From Synechococcus sp. SB0662_bin_14 (GTDB taxonomy: Bacteria; Cyanobacteriota; Cyanobacteriia; PCC-6307; Cyanobiaceae): a DNA stretch of 58,183 bases. This document shows positions 17,008 through 25,768 of the stretch, piece after piece. The position numbers were made by a program, and so were the translations under genes. Location: contig VXNS01000027.1 of the NCBI GenBank assembly GCA_009840445.1, positions 1 to 58,183 of the forward strand. Reading direction: 5' to 3'. The notes below the pieces were generated by a model. The model made no database searches. It was not told where the DNA came from and saw only the letters and a program-made list of their open reading frames with translations. Position 1 is the stretch's first letter. Each line of letters begins with the position of its first letter.

Positions 17008-18508
17008 CGAGGGCCCAGGCGGCGGCGCTGGAGGCGGGACGCACCCTGCCGGAAGCAGCCCACTGTTGAAGAGCCTGCAACTGCTCTGCGGCCGTGCGGG
17101 AGAGGGGCACCAATTGTGCAGCCGCCTGGAGAAGGTCGTCTTGGTTGAGGGAGCGTCCCCCGTCCCCAAAAGCCAGGTGCATGGCCTCAACAAGCACCTG
17201 CTCCAACTCCGCCCCGGAAAAACCCTGGCAGCGCTCCGCCAAGGCGTCCAGTTCCAGATCCTGCTGGCTGGGCCGCAGGCGTGTCAAGTGGAGCTGCAAG
17301 ATGTCTTTTCGCTCAGCAAAGGTGGGCAGATTCAGCAAGAAGATCTCGTCAAAACGTCCCTTCCGCAGCAACTCCGCCGGGAGGGCCTCAATCCCGTTGG
17401 CTGTAGCCATCACGAAGACGGGGCTTTCCTTTTCCGCCATCCACGTGAGCATGGTGGCCAGGACCCGCTGGCTGGCGCCCCCGTCACTGCGACTGTCGGC
17501 TCCAAAGCCTTTATCGATTTCATCGATCCACAGCACACAGGGAGCCATAGCCTCCGTGGTGCGAATCATCTCCCGGGTGCGAGCTTCGCTGGCGCCCACC
17601 AGACCGGCAAAGAGGCGCCCCACGTCCAGGCGCAGCAAGGGCATTCCCCAACTGTGGGCCACGGCCCGAGCCGTCAAGGATTTTCCAGTGCCCTGGGGAC
17701 CCAGGAGCAGAACCCCTTTGGGGTGGGGCAGGCCGTAGGCCCGCGCTGCCGGGGAGAAAGCCAGCCGCCGCTGCTCCAACCAGCACTTGAGTTTGTCGTG
17801 CCCGCCGATGTCGGCGGTGCTGGCGGACGTGCTGCAGTACTCCAGCAGCTCTGTGCGCCCCACCGCCTGGCGCTTTTCCTCAAGAATGTCAGCCTGGTCG
17901 CCCAGGCCCAAGGCGCCCCGCTGGGCCAGGGCGCGGGCGGCCACCTGTCGGACCCGCTCTTCAGGGAGGCCGGTGCAACAACGGCTCAAGGTTTCGCTCA
18001 CCGCAAAGGGGAGGGGCTGGCCAGCGGCGTTGGCAATCTCTTCCAGAAGGGCGCGGATCTCGGCGCCACTGGGGAGGGGCAGCTCCAGCACGGAAACCAC
18101 GGTTTCCAACTCCGGGGGAAGGCTGAGATCGGGAGCGCTGATGATCACGGTATGGGGGTGGCGACGCAACTCCCTGGCCAGGTTCCGCAGGCGCCGGTTC
18201 ACCGCCGCATCGTCAAGAAAGCGATGGAAGTCCAGCAGGAGCAGGATGGCGCCCCGTCCCGCGGCCATGGTGGAGAGGCTGTCAAGAGCGGCCAAGGGAT
18301 TGCGGTCCGCTGTGCCAATACGGTCACCGGGGGCGTCCAGGCCACCTATGAAATCCCAGCGCATCACCAAGCGATCCTGGAGCCTCCGCGCTGCGGAGCG
18401 CACCAGGGTCTCCAGGCGCTCTTCCTCTTGGGTAGGCACCCAGATGATGGGCGTGCGCGCCCGGATCAAAAGATCCAACTGCTCCAAAGAACTGGTCTGG
18501 ATGACCAT
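17000..18508 (-). CDS. ycf46: Ycf46 AAA ATPase
   Basis: A 502-residue protein with the Ycf46 layout. A degenerate N-terminal AAA half (IIWVPTQEEERLETLV, LLLLDFHRFLDD) is followed by an active C-terminal AAA domain with Walker A GPQGTGKS, Walker B CVLWIDEIDKGF and a sensor/arginine region RKGRFDEIF. Ycf46 (Slr0374 in Synechocystis) has been linked to regulation of inorganic carbon use. It starts 20 bases after yidC in the same direction and shares its transcript with the small membrane protein. Confidence 0.92.
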   Translation of the reverse strand: MVIQTSSLEQLDLLIRARTPIIWVPTQEEERLETLVRSAARRLQDRLVMRWDFIGGLDAPGDRIGTADRNPLAALDSLSTMAAGRGAILLLLDFHRFLDDAAVNRRLRNLARELRRHPHTVIISAPDLSLPPELETVVSVLELPLPSGAEIRALLEEIANAAGQPLPFAVSETLSRCCTGLPEERVRQVAARALAQRGALGLGDQADILEEKRQAVGRTELLEYCSTSASTADIGGHDKLKCWLEQRRLAFSPAARAYGLPHPKGVLLLGPQGTGKSLTARAVAHSWGMPLLRLDVGRLFAGLVGASEARTREMIRTTEAMAPCVLWIDEIDKGFGADSRSDGGASQRVLATMLTWMAEKESPVFVMATANGIEALPAELLRKGRFDEIFLLNLPTFAERKDILQLHLTRLRPSQQDLELDALAERCQGFSGAELEQVLVEAMHLAFGDGGRSLNQDDLLQAAAQLVPLSRTAAEQLQALQQWAASGRVRPASSAAAWALDG

Positions 18509-18528
18509 GGTTGGTCTCCCCTCTCCCC

Positions 18529-19794
18529 CTAGGTCTTTGACTTCTTCTGTCGCTGACCCTTGCGACGGCTGGTCTTACCGGGCTTGGCCACGGGTTTCTG
18601 CGGCGGGACGGACGGGGAGACGCTCTGTGCTGTGCGCTCCTCCTTCAGGAGGCCACGGAACCCCTCCTTGCTGGCCACAGCCTCTGCCGCCACCGCAAGG
18701 GCTGATCCGGAGGCGGCATCAGCGGCCTGGGCAGCCAGTTGCTTCTCCAAGAGCACTTGCAGGTTTTCAGGCAGCGCTTCCCGTGTCGTGAGGAAGGTTT
18801 GCAACGCCTGGAGCAGGTTGGCCACCACCATGTACAGCAGCACCCCCGCCGGCAGCGGGAAAAACAGGAACATGCCGGTCATCATGAAAGGCAGCACCCG
18901 GTTGGTGGTGTCCTGCTGGGGATTTTTAGGCATGCCCCAACCGGAGAGAATCTGGGAGACAAACAAGGTGGCCCCAAAACCCACAACCAGGATGGCGATG
19001 TCCCAATTCACCTGGCCGTCCACGTAAAAGCCCACATGGCCCAGGGCCTTGATGAATAGGAAGCCGGTTTCGGAGGCCACACCGGGCACCGTGCCTTCCA
19101 CCTTTGCATTCCCCAGGCCCACTGCCGTGATCTCACCAGATTGATCGACACGGACCACGTCCGCACCCTGGGTCACCTGCCAACTGGGGGTGATGGCTGC
19201 GGCATGGTTTGTATGGGCCTGCACTGCTACCAGAGATTCTCCGTCTCGGGTTTCCAGTTGCAGCGTGGCTGTTTCCCCAATGGACAAGTTGTTGCCGGCG
19301 GGCAGGGTGGCCACCACCGGCACATGATCCGTTTCCGAGAGGAAAATGGAATGGCTGGCACTGGTAAAGGGCTTCACCTCCTCCTGGACGATCTCCTCGG
19401 GGGGCGCCACCTTCACAGGGACGGTGTAGGCCACGTCGGCAAAGGGGGATCCCCGCAGGGTGGCGAAGAGGGCAAACAGAATGGGCATTTGCACCAGCAG
19501 GGGCAAGCAGCCCGCCAGGGGATTGCCAAACTCCTTCATGAGCTTGCCCAACTCCTCCTGCTGTCGCTTGGTGTCGTTGGCGTACCGGGCCCGAATTTCC
19601 TCCTGCCGTTGTTTCATCACGGGCTGGGCAATGCGCATCCGCCGGGCGTTGCGGATGGAGCCAGCGCTGAGGGGGAAGAGGGCCAGACGGATCACCACCG
19701 TTAAAAAAACGATGGCCAAGCCGTAATTGGGCACCAGTCCATAGAAGAAATCCAGGATGGGCAGCAGGAGGTTGTCGGAGATGTAGCCGATCAC
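18529..19794 (-). CDS. yidC: Membrane protein insertase YidC
   Basis: A 421-residue YidC/Oxa1/Alb3 insertase. The conserved core includes [20 protein letters not shown] with the functional Arg, [20 protein letters not shown] and a C-terminal basic tail ([12 protein letters not shown]) that can bind ribosomes. Between helices 2 and 3 lies a long soluble insert (about 125-245) with Ig-like character ([20 protein letters not shown]), typical of cyanobacterial YidC. It inserts thylakoid and plasma membrane proteins. It follows the PH-domain gene by 70 bases in the rpmH-rnpA cluster. Confidence 0.94.
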   Translation of the reverse strand: MIGYISDNLLLPILDFFYGLVPNYGLAIVFLTVVIRLALFPLSAGSIRNARRMRIAQPVMKQRQEEIRARYANDTKRQQEELGKLMKEFGNPLAGCLPLLVQMPILFALFATLRGSPFADVAYTVPVKVAPPEEIVQEEVKPFTSASHSIFLSETDHVPVVATLPAGNNLSIGETATLQLETRDGESLVAVQAHTNHAAAITPSWQVTQGADVVRVDQSGEITAVGLGNAKVEGTVPGVASETGFLFIKALGHVGFYVDGQVNWDIAILVVGFGATLFVSQILSGWGMPKNPQQDTTNRVLPFMMTGMFLFFPLPAGVLLYMVVANLLQALQTFLTTREALPENLQVLLEKQLAAQAADAASGSALAVAAEAVASKEGFRGLLKEERTAQSVSPSVPPQKPVAKPGKTSRRKGQRQKKSKT

Positions 19795-19864
19795 AGGCGT
19801 GAAGCAGTGGAGTGTGCGTATCCAGCAGGGTCAGTGTGCCCCATGGCGGCAAAGGGATTCGCCG

Positions 19865-20338
19865 TCAACCGGAGAAACCGGCTTGGCCGGAGCGCCGGCT
19901 TGCGGCCTTGGGACCTGGGCAGCGCTCTTCGACAAGATCGCGCCAGCGGCGGTAGTCGGGCAGAGACCGCATTTCCAGGACGCCTCCCCCCTTGAGCAAC
20001 AACACCATGTCGCCATAGAGGCCAAAGCCGCGGGACACGGAACGCACCTCCCGGATCTGGCCAAAGCTGACGGTGGTTGTGGTTCGCCCCAGGAAACCGC
20101 CCTTGACCACAATGATCCCGTCCGTGATGCGGAAACGTAGCCAGAGGGACCGCACAACGGCGCCCACCGCCAGGGGAATGCCCACCACGGTGAGGGCAGC
20201 CAGGAGGCCAAACACCAGATCCATGGGATGGGGGCCGCCCTCGTACAACACCGTTTCCGTCGTGACTGCCTTGGTGGGCCGAGCAGCAGGGGCGCTTGAT
20301 TCTGTGGACCGGTCAGATGACTCTTCGGACATGGGCAT
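19865..20338 (-). CDS. PH domain membrane protein (bPH2/DUF304)
   Basis: 157 residues: a disordered Ser/Pro-rich start, two adjacent membrane helices (LVFGLLAALTVVGIPLAVGA), then a small beta domain (RFRITDGIIVVKGGFLGRTTTTVSFGQIREVRSV) with the bacterial PH pattern. This protein sits between rnpA and yidC in many cyanobacteria; function unknown. Its start lies 26 bases inside the 3' end of rnpA. Confidence 0.85.
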   Translation of the reverse strand: MPMSEESSDRSTESSAPAARPTKAVTTETVLYEGGPHPMDLVFGLLAALTVVGIPLAVGAVVRSLWLRFRITDGIIVVKGGFLGRTTTTVSFGQIREVRSVSRGFGLYGDMVLLLKGGGVLEMRSLPDYRRWRDLVEERCPGPKAASRRSGQAGFSG

Positions 20339-20801
20339 GGGGTTCGGCGCAGATCAAGGCAGCAGGACCATTCTGTTCATGGTCACAGCGCAGGCCGGAG
20401 CGCCGCAGAAGGTGATTCCACTCTTGCAGTAATTGATCCTCACTGCGCTGGGCCGCGCCTGGTTTAAGGCTGAGCAGGAGCCAATGGCCGCTCCGCAACC
20501 GGGGAAGGTCCTTCATGAAGGCGTGATGAAGAAGACGGCGCAACCGATTACGGATCACTGCCCGCTTGCTCACTTTCTTGCTCACCACCACGGCAAAGCG
20601 TAGATCCTCTTGGCACACCTGGTCACTGTTGTGTTTCACGGCGGCACGGATTCGGGATCCCATGAGGCCGGGCTTGAGGTGTCGAAGGTTCGGTACACCG
20701 ACCCTCAGGATCAAGTTGCCGCCATGGAAACGGTCCCTGGTTCTGTAGAGACGGTCAAAAACCCTGGCGCCGCTGAGGCGGTGGTCCCGAGGAAGCACCA
20801 T
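20313..20801 (-). CDS. rnpA: Ribonuclease P protein component
   Basis: 162 residues from ATG 20801 (MVLPRDHRLSGARVFDRLY). The RNase P signature is clear: FAVVVSKKVSKRAVIRNRLRR, the RNA-binding RNR motif. It binds the M1-like RNA and helps 5' maturation of tRNA. The C-terminus carries an unusual 25-residue extension (HEQNGPAALICAEPHAHVRR) overlapping the PH gene start. rpmH lies 21 bases upstream, the classic rpmH-rnpA pair. Confidence 0.93.
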   Translation of the reverse strand: MVLPRDHRLSGARVFDRLYRTRDRFHGGNLILRVGVPNLRHLKPGLMGSRIRAAVKHNSDQVCQEDLRFAVVVSKKVSKRAVIRNRLRRLLHHAFMKDLPRLRSGHWLLLSLKPGAAQRSEDQLLQEWNHLLRRSGLRCDHEQNGPAALICAEPHAHVRRVI

Positions 20802-20822
20802 GGTCGCCGGCAACACGATTGC

Positions 20823-20960
20823 TCAAACCGCAAGCCGGACGCGGCCCCGCTTGCGCCGACTGCGGATAACGCGGCGGCCCGTGTGGGACCTCATGCGCAC
20901 CCGAAATCCGCTGACGCGCTTGCGTTTACGGCTGGTTCCTTCAAGTGTCCGTCTGGTCAT
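20823..20960 (-). CDS. rpmH: 50S ribosomal protein L34
   Basis: 45 residues from ATG 20960: [45 protein letters not shown], then TGA. This is L34, highly basic, with the conserved GFRVRM and TGRRV elements. It leads the rpmH-rnpA-PH-yidC cluster, 56 bases after aroH in the same direction. Confidence 0.96.
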   Translation of the reverse strand: MTRRTLEGTSRKRKRVSGFRVRMRSHTGRRVIRSRRKRGRVRLAV

Positions 20961-21016
20961 GTTGGCGCTGGTGTCGTGTGGCTAGTGTATGCCCTTGCCG
21001 TCCCCATGGGCCGTCT

Positions 21017-21400
21017 TCATTGGCGATCCGGCCGCAAAGACACAGCTCCGCGCAGATAGGGGTGCTCCGGCAGTCGCCCCTCAGGTAGCCAACCATGGGC
21101 CAGGAAGCGGATGCAGCGGCCCAGGTTGCCCGGCACATGCATTTGCTGCGTGTCCAACAGAGCAACTCCTTCCCAACCTGGCCGGCGGCGCGCCACGGAC
21201 GCTGGAAACATGGCATCCAGATCCGCCGTCACCGAGAACACCACGGAAATCAGGTGACGGGGTTGGAGTTGATTGCGGTTGACCAGGGCATCAAGGAGTT
21301 CCGACACGGCCTGGTCAACGGCGGTGGTGGTGTTTTCGTTGACTGTGGTGGCGCCACGCCAGGCCACCAGTTGGTTGCAGGGGGGAGACGAGTTGGTCAT
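21017..21400 (-). CDS. aroH: Chorismate mutase, AroH type
   Basis: A 127-residue monofunctional chorismate mutase of the trimeric Bacillus AroH fold, making prephenate for Phe and Tyr. Seen: WRGATTVNENT with the active-site Arg, ELLDALVNRN, ISVVFSVTADLDAMFPA and a C-terminal YLRGAVSLRPD. The start ATG at 21400 overlaps the sppA stop (ATGA), so the two genes are coupled. Most bacteria use the AroQ fold; this type is normal in cyanobacteria. Confidence 0.92.
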   Translation of the reverse strand: MTNSSPPCNQLVAWRGATTVNENTTTAVDQAVSELLDALVNRNQLQPRHLISVVFSVTADLDAMFPASVARRRPGWEGVALLDTQQMHVPGNLGRCIRFLAHGWLPEGRLPEHPYLRGAVSLRPDRQ

Positions 21401-22218
21401 GGACGGTACAGCCATAGGGGACTGGAGCCATGAAGCAGCTCCAGCTCCAGTTCTCGACTCAGGCGAGCCAGCAGTCTGGAGCCGGGCAGCAGTCGCCGCA
21501 ATCCCTTGGGCCGATCCTCGAGCCTCACCAGGCGGGCCTTGTCGGGGTCCAGTCCAGCCAGGGTAGCGGCCCGGCGCCGGGCAAGGTCTTCATCCCCCAG
21601 GTGATCCACCAGGCCCAACTCCTTCGCCTGGGCTCCGGTGAACACCCGCCCGTCCGCAAATGTTCTCACCGTGTCCAGTTCGAGGCCACGGCCCTGGGCA
21701 ACGGCCTCCACGAACTGATGATAGCTGGCGTCGATCAGATCCTGCAAAAGCTGGCGTTCGGCATCGCTGAGGGGCCGATCCGGGGACAGGATGTCCTTGT
21801 AAGGGCCACTCTTCACGGTTTCAAAGCGTACCCCCAGGCGTTGCAAAAGCTCGGAAATGTTGCTGCCCCGCAGGATGACTCCAATGCTGCCGGTGATGGT
21901 TCCGGGATTGGCCACCACCTCTTTTGCGGCAACCCCCACATAGACGCCACCAGACGCGGAAACATTTCCGTAGCTGGCCACCACCTGGCAGCCGCGCTCC
22001 TGTTGGAGTCGCCGCAGGGCCTGGTGAATTTCCTGGCTGTCCCCCACCGTGCCCCCAGGGCTGTCAATGCGCAGGAGCAGAGCGGGGAACTCGCACGTCT
22101 CGACCCGCTTCAACAACTTGAGAACGGCGGTGCGGGTGCTGGAGGTGATCGGACCGCGGAGTTCAATGCGGGCAATTTGTCGCCGTTTGCGATAGCGCCA
22201 GGGCCGAAGCCAGGACAT
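21397..22218 (-). CDS. sppA: Signal peptide peptidase SppA
   Basis: A 273-residue serine protease of family S49, short form. The catalytic Ser lies in NVSASGG (about 88) and the general-base Lys in SGPYKDI (about 141), the spacing of the Bacillus enzyme. RIDSPGG and GTITGSIGVI are typical. There is no clear N-terminal membrane helix (MSWLRPWRYRKRRQ is basic), so it may be cytoplasmic or peripheral. It is the first gene of the leftward train and divergent from the EamA exporter (61-base gap). Confidence 0.9.
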   Translation of the reverse strand: MSWLRPWRYRKRRQIARIELRGPITSSTRTAVLKLLKRVETCEFPALLLRIDSPGGTVGDSQEIHQALRRLQQERGCQVVASYGNVSASGGVYVGVAAKEVVANPGTITGSIGVILRGSNISELLQRLGVRFETVKSGPYKDILSPDRPLSDAERQLLQDLIDASYHQFVEAVAQGRGLELDTVRTFADGRVFTGAQAKELGLVDHLGDEDLARRRAATLAGLDPDKARLVRLEDRPKGLRRLLPGSRLLARLSRELELELLHGSSPLWLYRP

Positions 22219-22279
22219 GGAAGCAGCCTTCAGGTGGAGTGATCCTACGGTTTGATCCTCTAACGGTCACTCCACCCCC

Positions 22280-23203
22280 ATGCCCCAACGTTGGATGCTC
22301 ATGGTGCTGCCCTTTGCACTGTGGGGCAGTTCCATGGTGGCCATGAAGCTGGTGCTCGGCCACGTGGACCCCTGGACCGTGGCCTGTTTGCGCATCTTGC
22401 CTGCGGCCTTGGCCATGTTGCTGGTGCTGCCCATGGCGGGCATCTCCCTGGTGGTGGCCCGTGGAGATTGGGGCTGGCTGGTCCTGTTCTCCCTTGTGGA
22501 CGTAGGGTGTGCCCAGGGCTTGCTCAGCGCCGGCCTGCAGACCACAGGCCCGGGACTCAGTTCCGTGTTGATCGACACCCAGCCGCTGCTGGTGGCCCTC
22601 CTGGCCCGCCAAGTGTTTGGTGAAGCCATCAATCCCGTTGGCTGGGTGGGTCTGTTGACGGGGTTGGGGGGGGTGGCCTGCCTGGGGCTGCCCGAGCCTT
22701 TGTTGCGGAACCTTTGGCTGCAAGGGCCAGCCTTGGGAGACCTGTCATGGAACGGGGGCGTGGCCCTGCTGCTGGGTTCCGCCATGGCCATGGCCTGTGG
22801 CGCCGTGCTCTGTCGCTTTGCAGCCCGCCAATCCCATGTGCTCAGCGTGACTGCCTGGCACCTGCTGCTGGGTGGTTTGCCCCTGCTGGGGATCAGTGCA
22901 TGGCAGGGGCCTGCACTACAAACCCTGCCGCCCCGGGACTGGTGGCTCATGGCCTACGCCAGCGGTGGCGGCACAGCCCTGGGTTATGGGTTGTTCTTCT
23001 GGTTCGTGACCCGGAGGGAACTGACGGGGTTCACGGCCCTTACCTTCCTGACACCGGTGTTTGCCCTGGCCTGCGGCTGGCTGGTGCAGCATGAACACCT
23101 GGAGACGACCCAGTGGATCGGGGTTCTGCTGGCCTTGGTGGCGGTCACCCTGATCACCCGCCGCCAACAGCTCTGGACACCCAAACCTCACAGCTTAAGA
23201 TAG
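22280..23203 (+). CDS. EamA family (DMT) transporter
   Basis: A 307-residue integral membrane protein with about ten helices and two EamA repeats. The first begins LPFALWGSSMVAMKLVLG (the WG-S motif), and the second half includes ALGYGLFFWFVTRRELTGFTALTFLTPVFA. Proteins of this group export metabolites or amino acids; substrate unknown. First gene of the rightward set, ending 19 bases before the recombinase-like gene. Confidence 0.88.
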   Translation: MPQRWMLMVLPFALWGSSMVAMKLVLGHVDPWTVACLRILPAALAMLLVLPMAGISLVVARGDWGWLVLFSLVDVGCAQGLLSAGLQTTGPGLSSVLIDTQPLLVALLARQVFGEAINPVGWVGLLTGLGGVACLGLPEPLLRNLWLQGPALGDLSWNGGVALLLGSAMAMACGAVLCRFAARQSHVLSVTAWHLLLGGLPLLGISAWQGPALQTLPPRDWWLMAYASGGGTALGYGLFFWFVTRRELTGFTALTFLTPVFALACGWLVQHEHLETTQWIGVLLALVAVTLITRRQQLWTPKPHSLR

Positions 23204-23222
23204 TCTGACTGCTCCGGCCCCT

Positions 23223-24401
23223 GTGGACGCCCCGCCCTTTGATCTGCGTCTGCAAATTCTCAACGAGGGCTTCCGCACGGGTGGGTTGCCCCTGCGCATT
23301 GAACGGCGTGGCCAGCGGTTGGGATTGCGGGGGCGGTTACCACGCCGGGACGGTCCGGGTTTTCAGGTGCAACGCCTCAGCCTCGGCCTCAAGGCGGACG
23401 GGACGGGCCTGGAGGCGGCAGCACAGCAATTGCACAAGGTTTGCGGGGATCTGGCCGGTGGCCGCTTCTGCTGGAATCAGTGGCCCTCCCCTCGCCAACG
23501 CCCCCAACGGCCCCACATGCAACCAACGGGGAGCGCCGATCCACTCCGTCACGCCTTGTGGCGCTTCAAGGAAGCCTTTAACGCCGACCCCGTGCGCAGC
23601 CGCAATCCAGCGGGGCAACGCAGCACCTGGGCCACCGCCTATTGGCCCTATCTGCGGCGACTGGCGCTGATACAGGAGCAGCACCAGCACTCCCTGGGTC
23701 GGAAGTTGCTCCTGGGCACCCTGGAGAGCTACCCACTGGCCAGCCGCAGTCGGCAACAGTGTGGCACGGTGCTGGCGGCACTGGCCCGCCAGGAGGGCAT
23801 CCCCTTGCCCGAGGATTGGTCCCAACGGGCAGGGGGCTACGGCCTGCACCGGGCTGGCCATCGCCGACTCCCCAGTGACCGGAAGATCATGGCGGCATGG
23901 CACCGGATTCCCAATCCAGCCTGGCGTTGGGTGTTGGGCGTGATGGCCACCTATGGCTTGCGCAACCACGAGGTGTTTTTCTGTGACTGCTCCGCCCTCC
24001 ATGGGGGCGGAGCCCCTGTGGTGCGGGTGATGGCCACCAGCAAAACAGGTGAACACCAGGTTTGGCCATTTCTACCGGAGTGGGTGGAGTACTTTGCCCT
24101 GGCCGACGTGCGGCGACCACCCGTCACCACGGACCTGAAACAGGTCAGCCTGCAACAGGTGGGGCGGCGGGTGATGGAGCAGTTCCGCCGCTATGAAGTG
24201 GGCTTCAGCCCCTACGACCTGCGCCACGCCTGGGCCGTGCGCACCATTCACCTGGGCCTGCCCGACACCGTGGCCGCCCGCATGATGGGCCATTCCGTGG
24301 CCATCCACACCCGCACCTATCACCATTGGATCACCCACCGTGATCAGCAGCAGGCCGTGAACACCGCCCTGGCGCGCCGCCATGCCGTCGGCAGCCCATG
24401 A
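23223..24401 (+). CDS. Tyrosine recombinase-like protein
   Basis: 392 residues from GTG 23223. The C-terminal domain has tyrosine-recombinase landmarks: Arg247 in YGLRNHEV, Lys274 in SKTGEH, Arg334 in SPYDLRHAW, His357 in MMGHS and the nucleophile Tyr366 in HTRTYHHW. The position before DLR that is usually His is Tyr (331). The N-terminal half has an SAM-like core-binding helix set plus an extra 90 residues. It is not beside phage genes. Instead it overlaps a methyltransferase by four bases (ATGA), which suggests a resident chromosomal gene rather than a mobile-element integrase. Confidence 0.8.
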   Translation: MDAPPFDLRLQILNEGFRTGGLPLRIERRGQRLGLRGRLPRRDGPGFQVQRLSLGLKADGTGLEAAAQQLHKVCGDLAGGRFCWNQWPSPRQRPQRPHMQPTGSADPLRHALWRFKEAFNADPVRSRNPAGQRSTWATAYWPYLRRLALIQEQHQHSLGRKLLLGTLESYPLASRSRQQCGTVLAALARQEGIPLPEDWSQRAGGYGLHRAGHRRLPSDRKIMAAWHRIPNPAWRWVLGVMATYGLRNHEVFFCDCSALHGGGAPVVRVMATSKTGEHQVWPFLPEWVEYFALADVRRPPVTTDLKQVSLQQVGRRVMEQFRRYEVGFSPYDLRHAWAVRTIHLGLPDTVAARMMGHSVAIHTRTYHHWITHRDQQQAVNTALARRHAVGSP

Positions 24402-25048
24402 GCCGCCGCCCTCTCCGCACCTTTGCCTACGGCCATCCCTGGTTCTACGACCTGGTGACCGGCGTCGGTTCTCTGCCGGTGGGGGGTACCCGGCGGTTGC
24501 GGCAGCTATGCGCGCAACGGCTGGCGCAACGGCTGCCGCCCCAGGCGGCAGTGCTGGATTTTTGTTGTGGAGGCGGAGCCGCCAGTGCTCCTTTGTTGGC
24601 CCGTGGTTTCCGTGTCACAGGGTTGGACTGCTCCCGTCAGGCCCTGGAGCGGGCGGCACGCACCTGTCCGGGGTTGGTGACGGTGCAGGGGTTGGCGGAG
24701 CAGCCGCCGTTGGCGCCGGGGCAGTTTGCAGGGGTGCAGCTCAGCCTGGCGCTCCATGAGTTTCACCGCCCCGCCCGGCTGGAGTTGCTGGCGGCAGCGT
24801 TGCGGTTGCTTCAGCCCGGCGGCTGGTTTGTGGCCCTGGACCTGCACCCCACCCATGGCCTGCTGGGTTGGCCCCAGCAATGGTTTGTCCGCTTGTTCGA
24901 GACGGACACCGCCGTGGACTTTCTGGCGTCGAACCTGGCGGCAGACTTGAGCAGGGCGGGCTATGGAGACGTGGCTGTCGAGATCCTGGCCATGGGCTCC
25001 CTCCAGTTGGTGAGCGCCCGGAAACCCTCTCCCTCTCTTGCGCCATGA
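24398..25048 (+). CDS. Class I SAM-dependent methyltransferase
   Basis: 216 residues with motif I VLDFCCGGGAAS, the acidic residue after strand 2 in VTGLDCSRQAL and LLQPGGWFVALDLHP after strand 5, a UbiE-like small-molecule methyltransferase. Substrate unknown. The N-terminal FAYGHPWFYDLVTG is typical of quinone/phytol-type methyltransferases. It overlaps the gene before and cobO after it by four bases each. Confidence 0.85.
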   Translation: MSRRPLRTFAYGHPWFYDLVTGVGSLPVGGTRRLRQLCAQRLAQRLPPQAAVLDFCCGGGAASAPLLARGFRVTGLDCSRQALERAARTCPGLVTVQGLAEQPPLAPGQFAGVQLSLALHEFHRPARLELLAAALRLLQPGGWFVALDLHPTHGLLGWPQQWFVRLFETDTAVDFLASNLAADLSRAGYGDVAVEILAMGSLQLVSARKPSPSLAP

Positions 25049-25746
25049 CTCCATCTCCCCAAGCCTCTCAAGAGCCCCAAGAGCAGGAGCATCCTTTGGA
25101 TGCCGCGGCGGCGGATCTGGGATCCGGTGGCGCCACGGCCCCGGAGCGGGATGCCGTCGCCTACCGCCGTCGCATGGAGCGGCGCCAGCAGGTGCAGCAA
25201 CAACGGGTGCAGGCACGCCAGGTGGAGAAGGGTTTGCGGCTGGTGTTCACCGGTCAGGGGAAGGGGAAAACCACTGCGGGGCTGGGCCTGGTGCTGCGCA
25301 CCCTGGGCCATGGGGAGCGGGTGGCGGTGGTGCAGTTCATCAAGGGGGCCTGGATACCGGGAGAAGCCAAGGCCCTGGCGGTTTTCGGGGAGCAATTGCG
25401 CTGGCACGCCCTGGGGGAAGGCTTCACCTGGAATACCCAGGATCGAGAGCGGGACCAGGAGATGGTGAACCGTGCCTGGCGACAGGCTTGCGTCTACCTG
25501 CCCGATGCCGCCGTCAAACTGGTGCTCCTGGACGAGATCAACGTGGCCTTGAAGCTGGGCTACATCTCCCTGGAGGCGGTCTTGGCCGGCCTGGAACAGC
25601 GTCCCCCCCTCACCCACGTGGCCCTCACGGGCCGCGGCGCACCCCCCGACCTGGTGGCCGCCGCCGACCTGGTGACGGAGATGACCATGGTGCGCCATCC
25701 CTTCCGGGAGCAAGGGGTGAAGGCCCAGGCGGGGATTGAGTATTGA
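25045..25746 (+). CDS. cobO: Cob(I)yrinic acid a,c-diamide adenosyltransferase
   Basis: 233 residues from ATG 25045. A charged, Gln/Arg-rich N-terminal helix (RRRMERRQQVQQQRVQARQV) precedes a CobA/CobO core: Walker A FTGQGKGKTTAGLGL, VVQFIKGAW, VLLDEINVALKLGYI and LTGRGAPPDLVAAADLVTEM. It adds the adenosyl group to corrinoid in cobalamin or pseudocobalamin synthesis or salvage. It is coupled to the methyltransferase by ATGA; the start was chosen for this overlap. Confidence 0.93.
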   Translation: MTPSPQASQEPQEQEHPLDAAAADLGSGGATAPERDAVAYRRRMERRQQVQQQRVQARQVEKGLRLVFTGQGKGKTTAGLGLVLRTLGHGERVAVVQFIKGAWIPGEAKALAVFGEQLRWHALGEGFTWNTQDRERDQEMVNRAWRQACVYLPDAAVKLVLLDEINVALKLGYISLEAVLAGLEQRPPLTHVALTGRGAPPDLVAAADLVTEMTMVRHPFREQGVKAQAGIEY

Positions 25747-25768
25747 AGAAGAGGCTCTGAGCGTTGTG

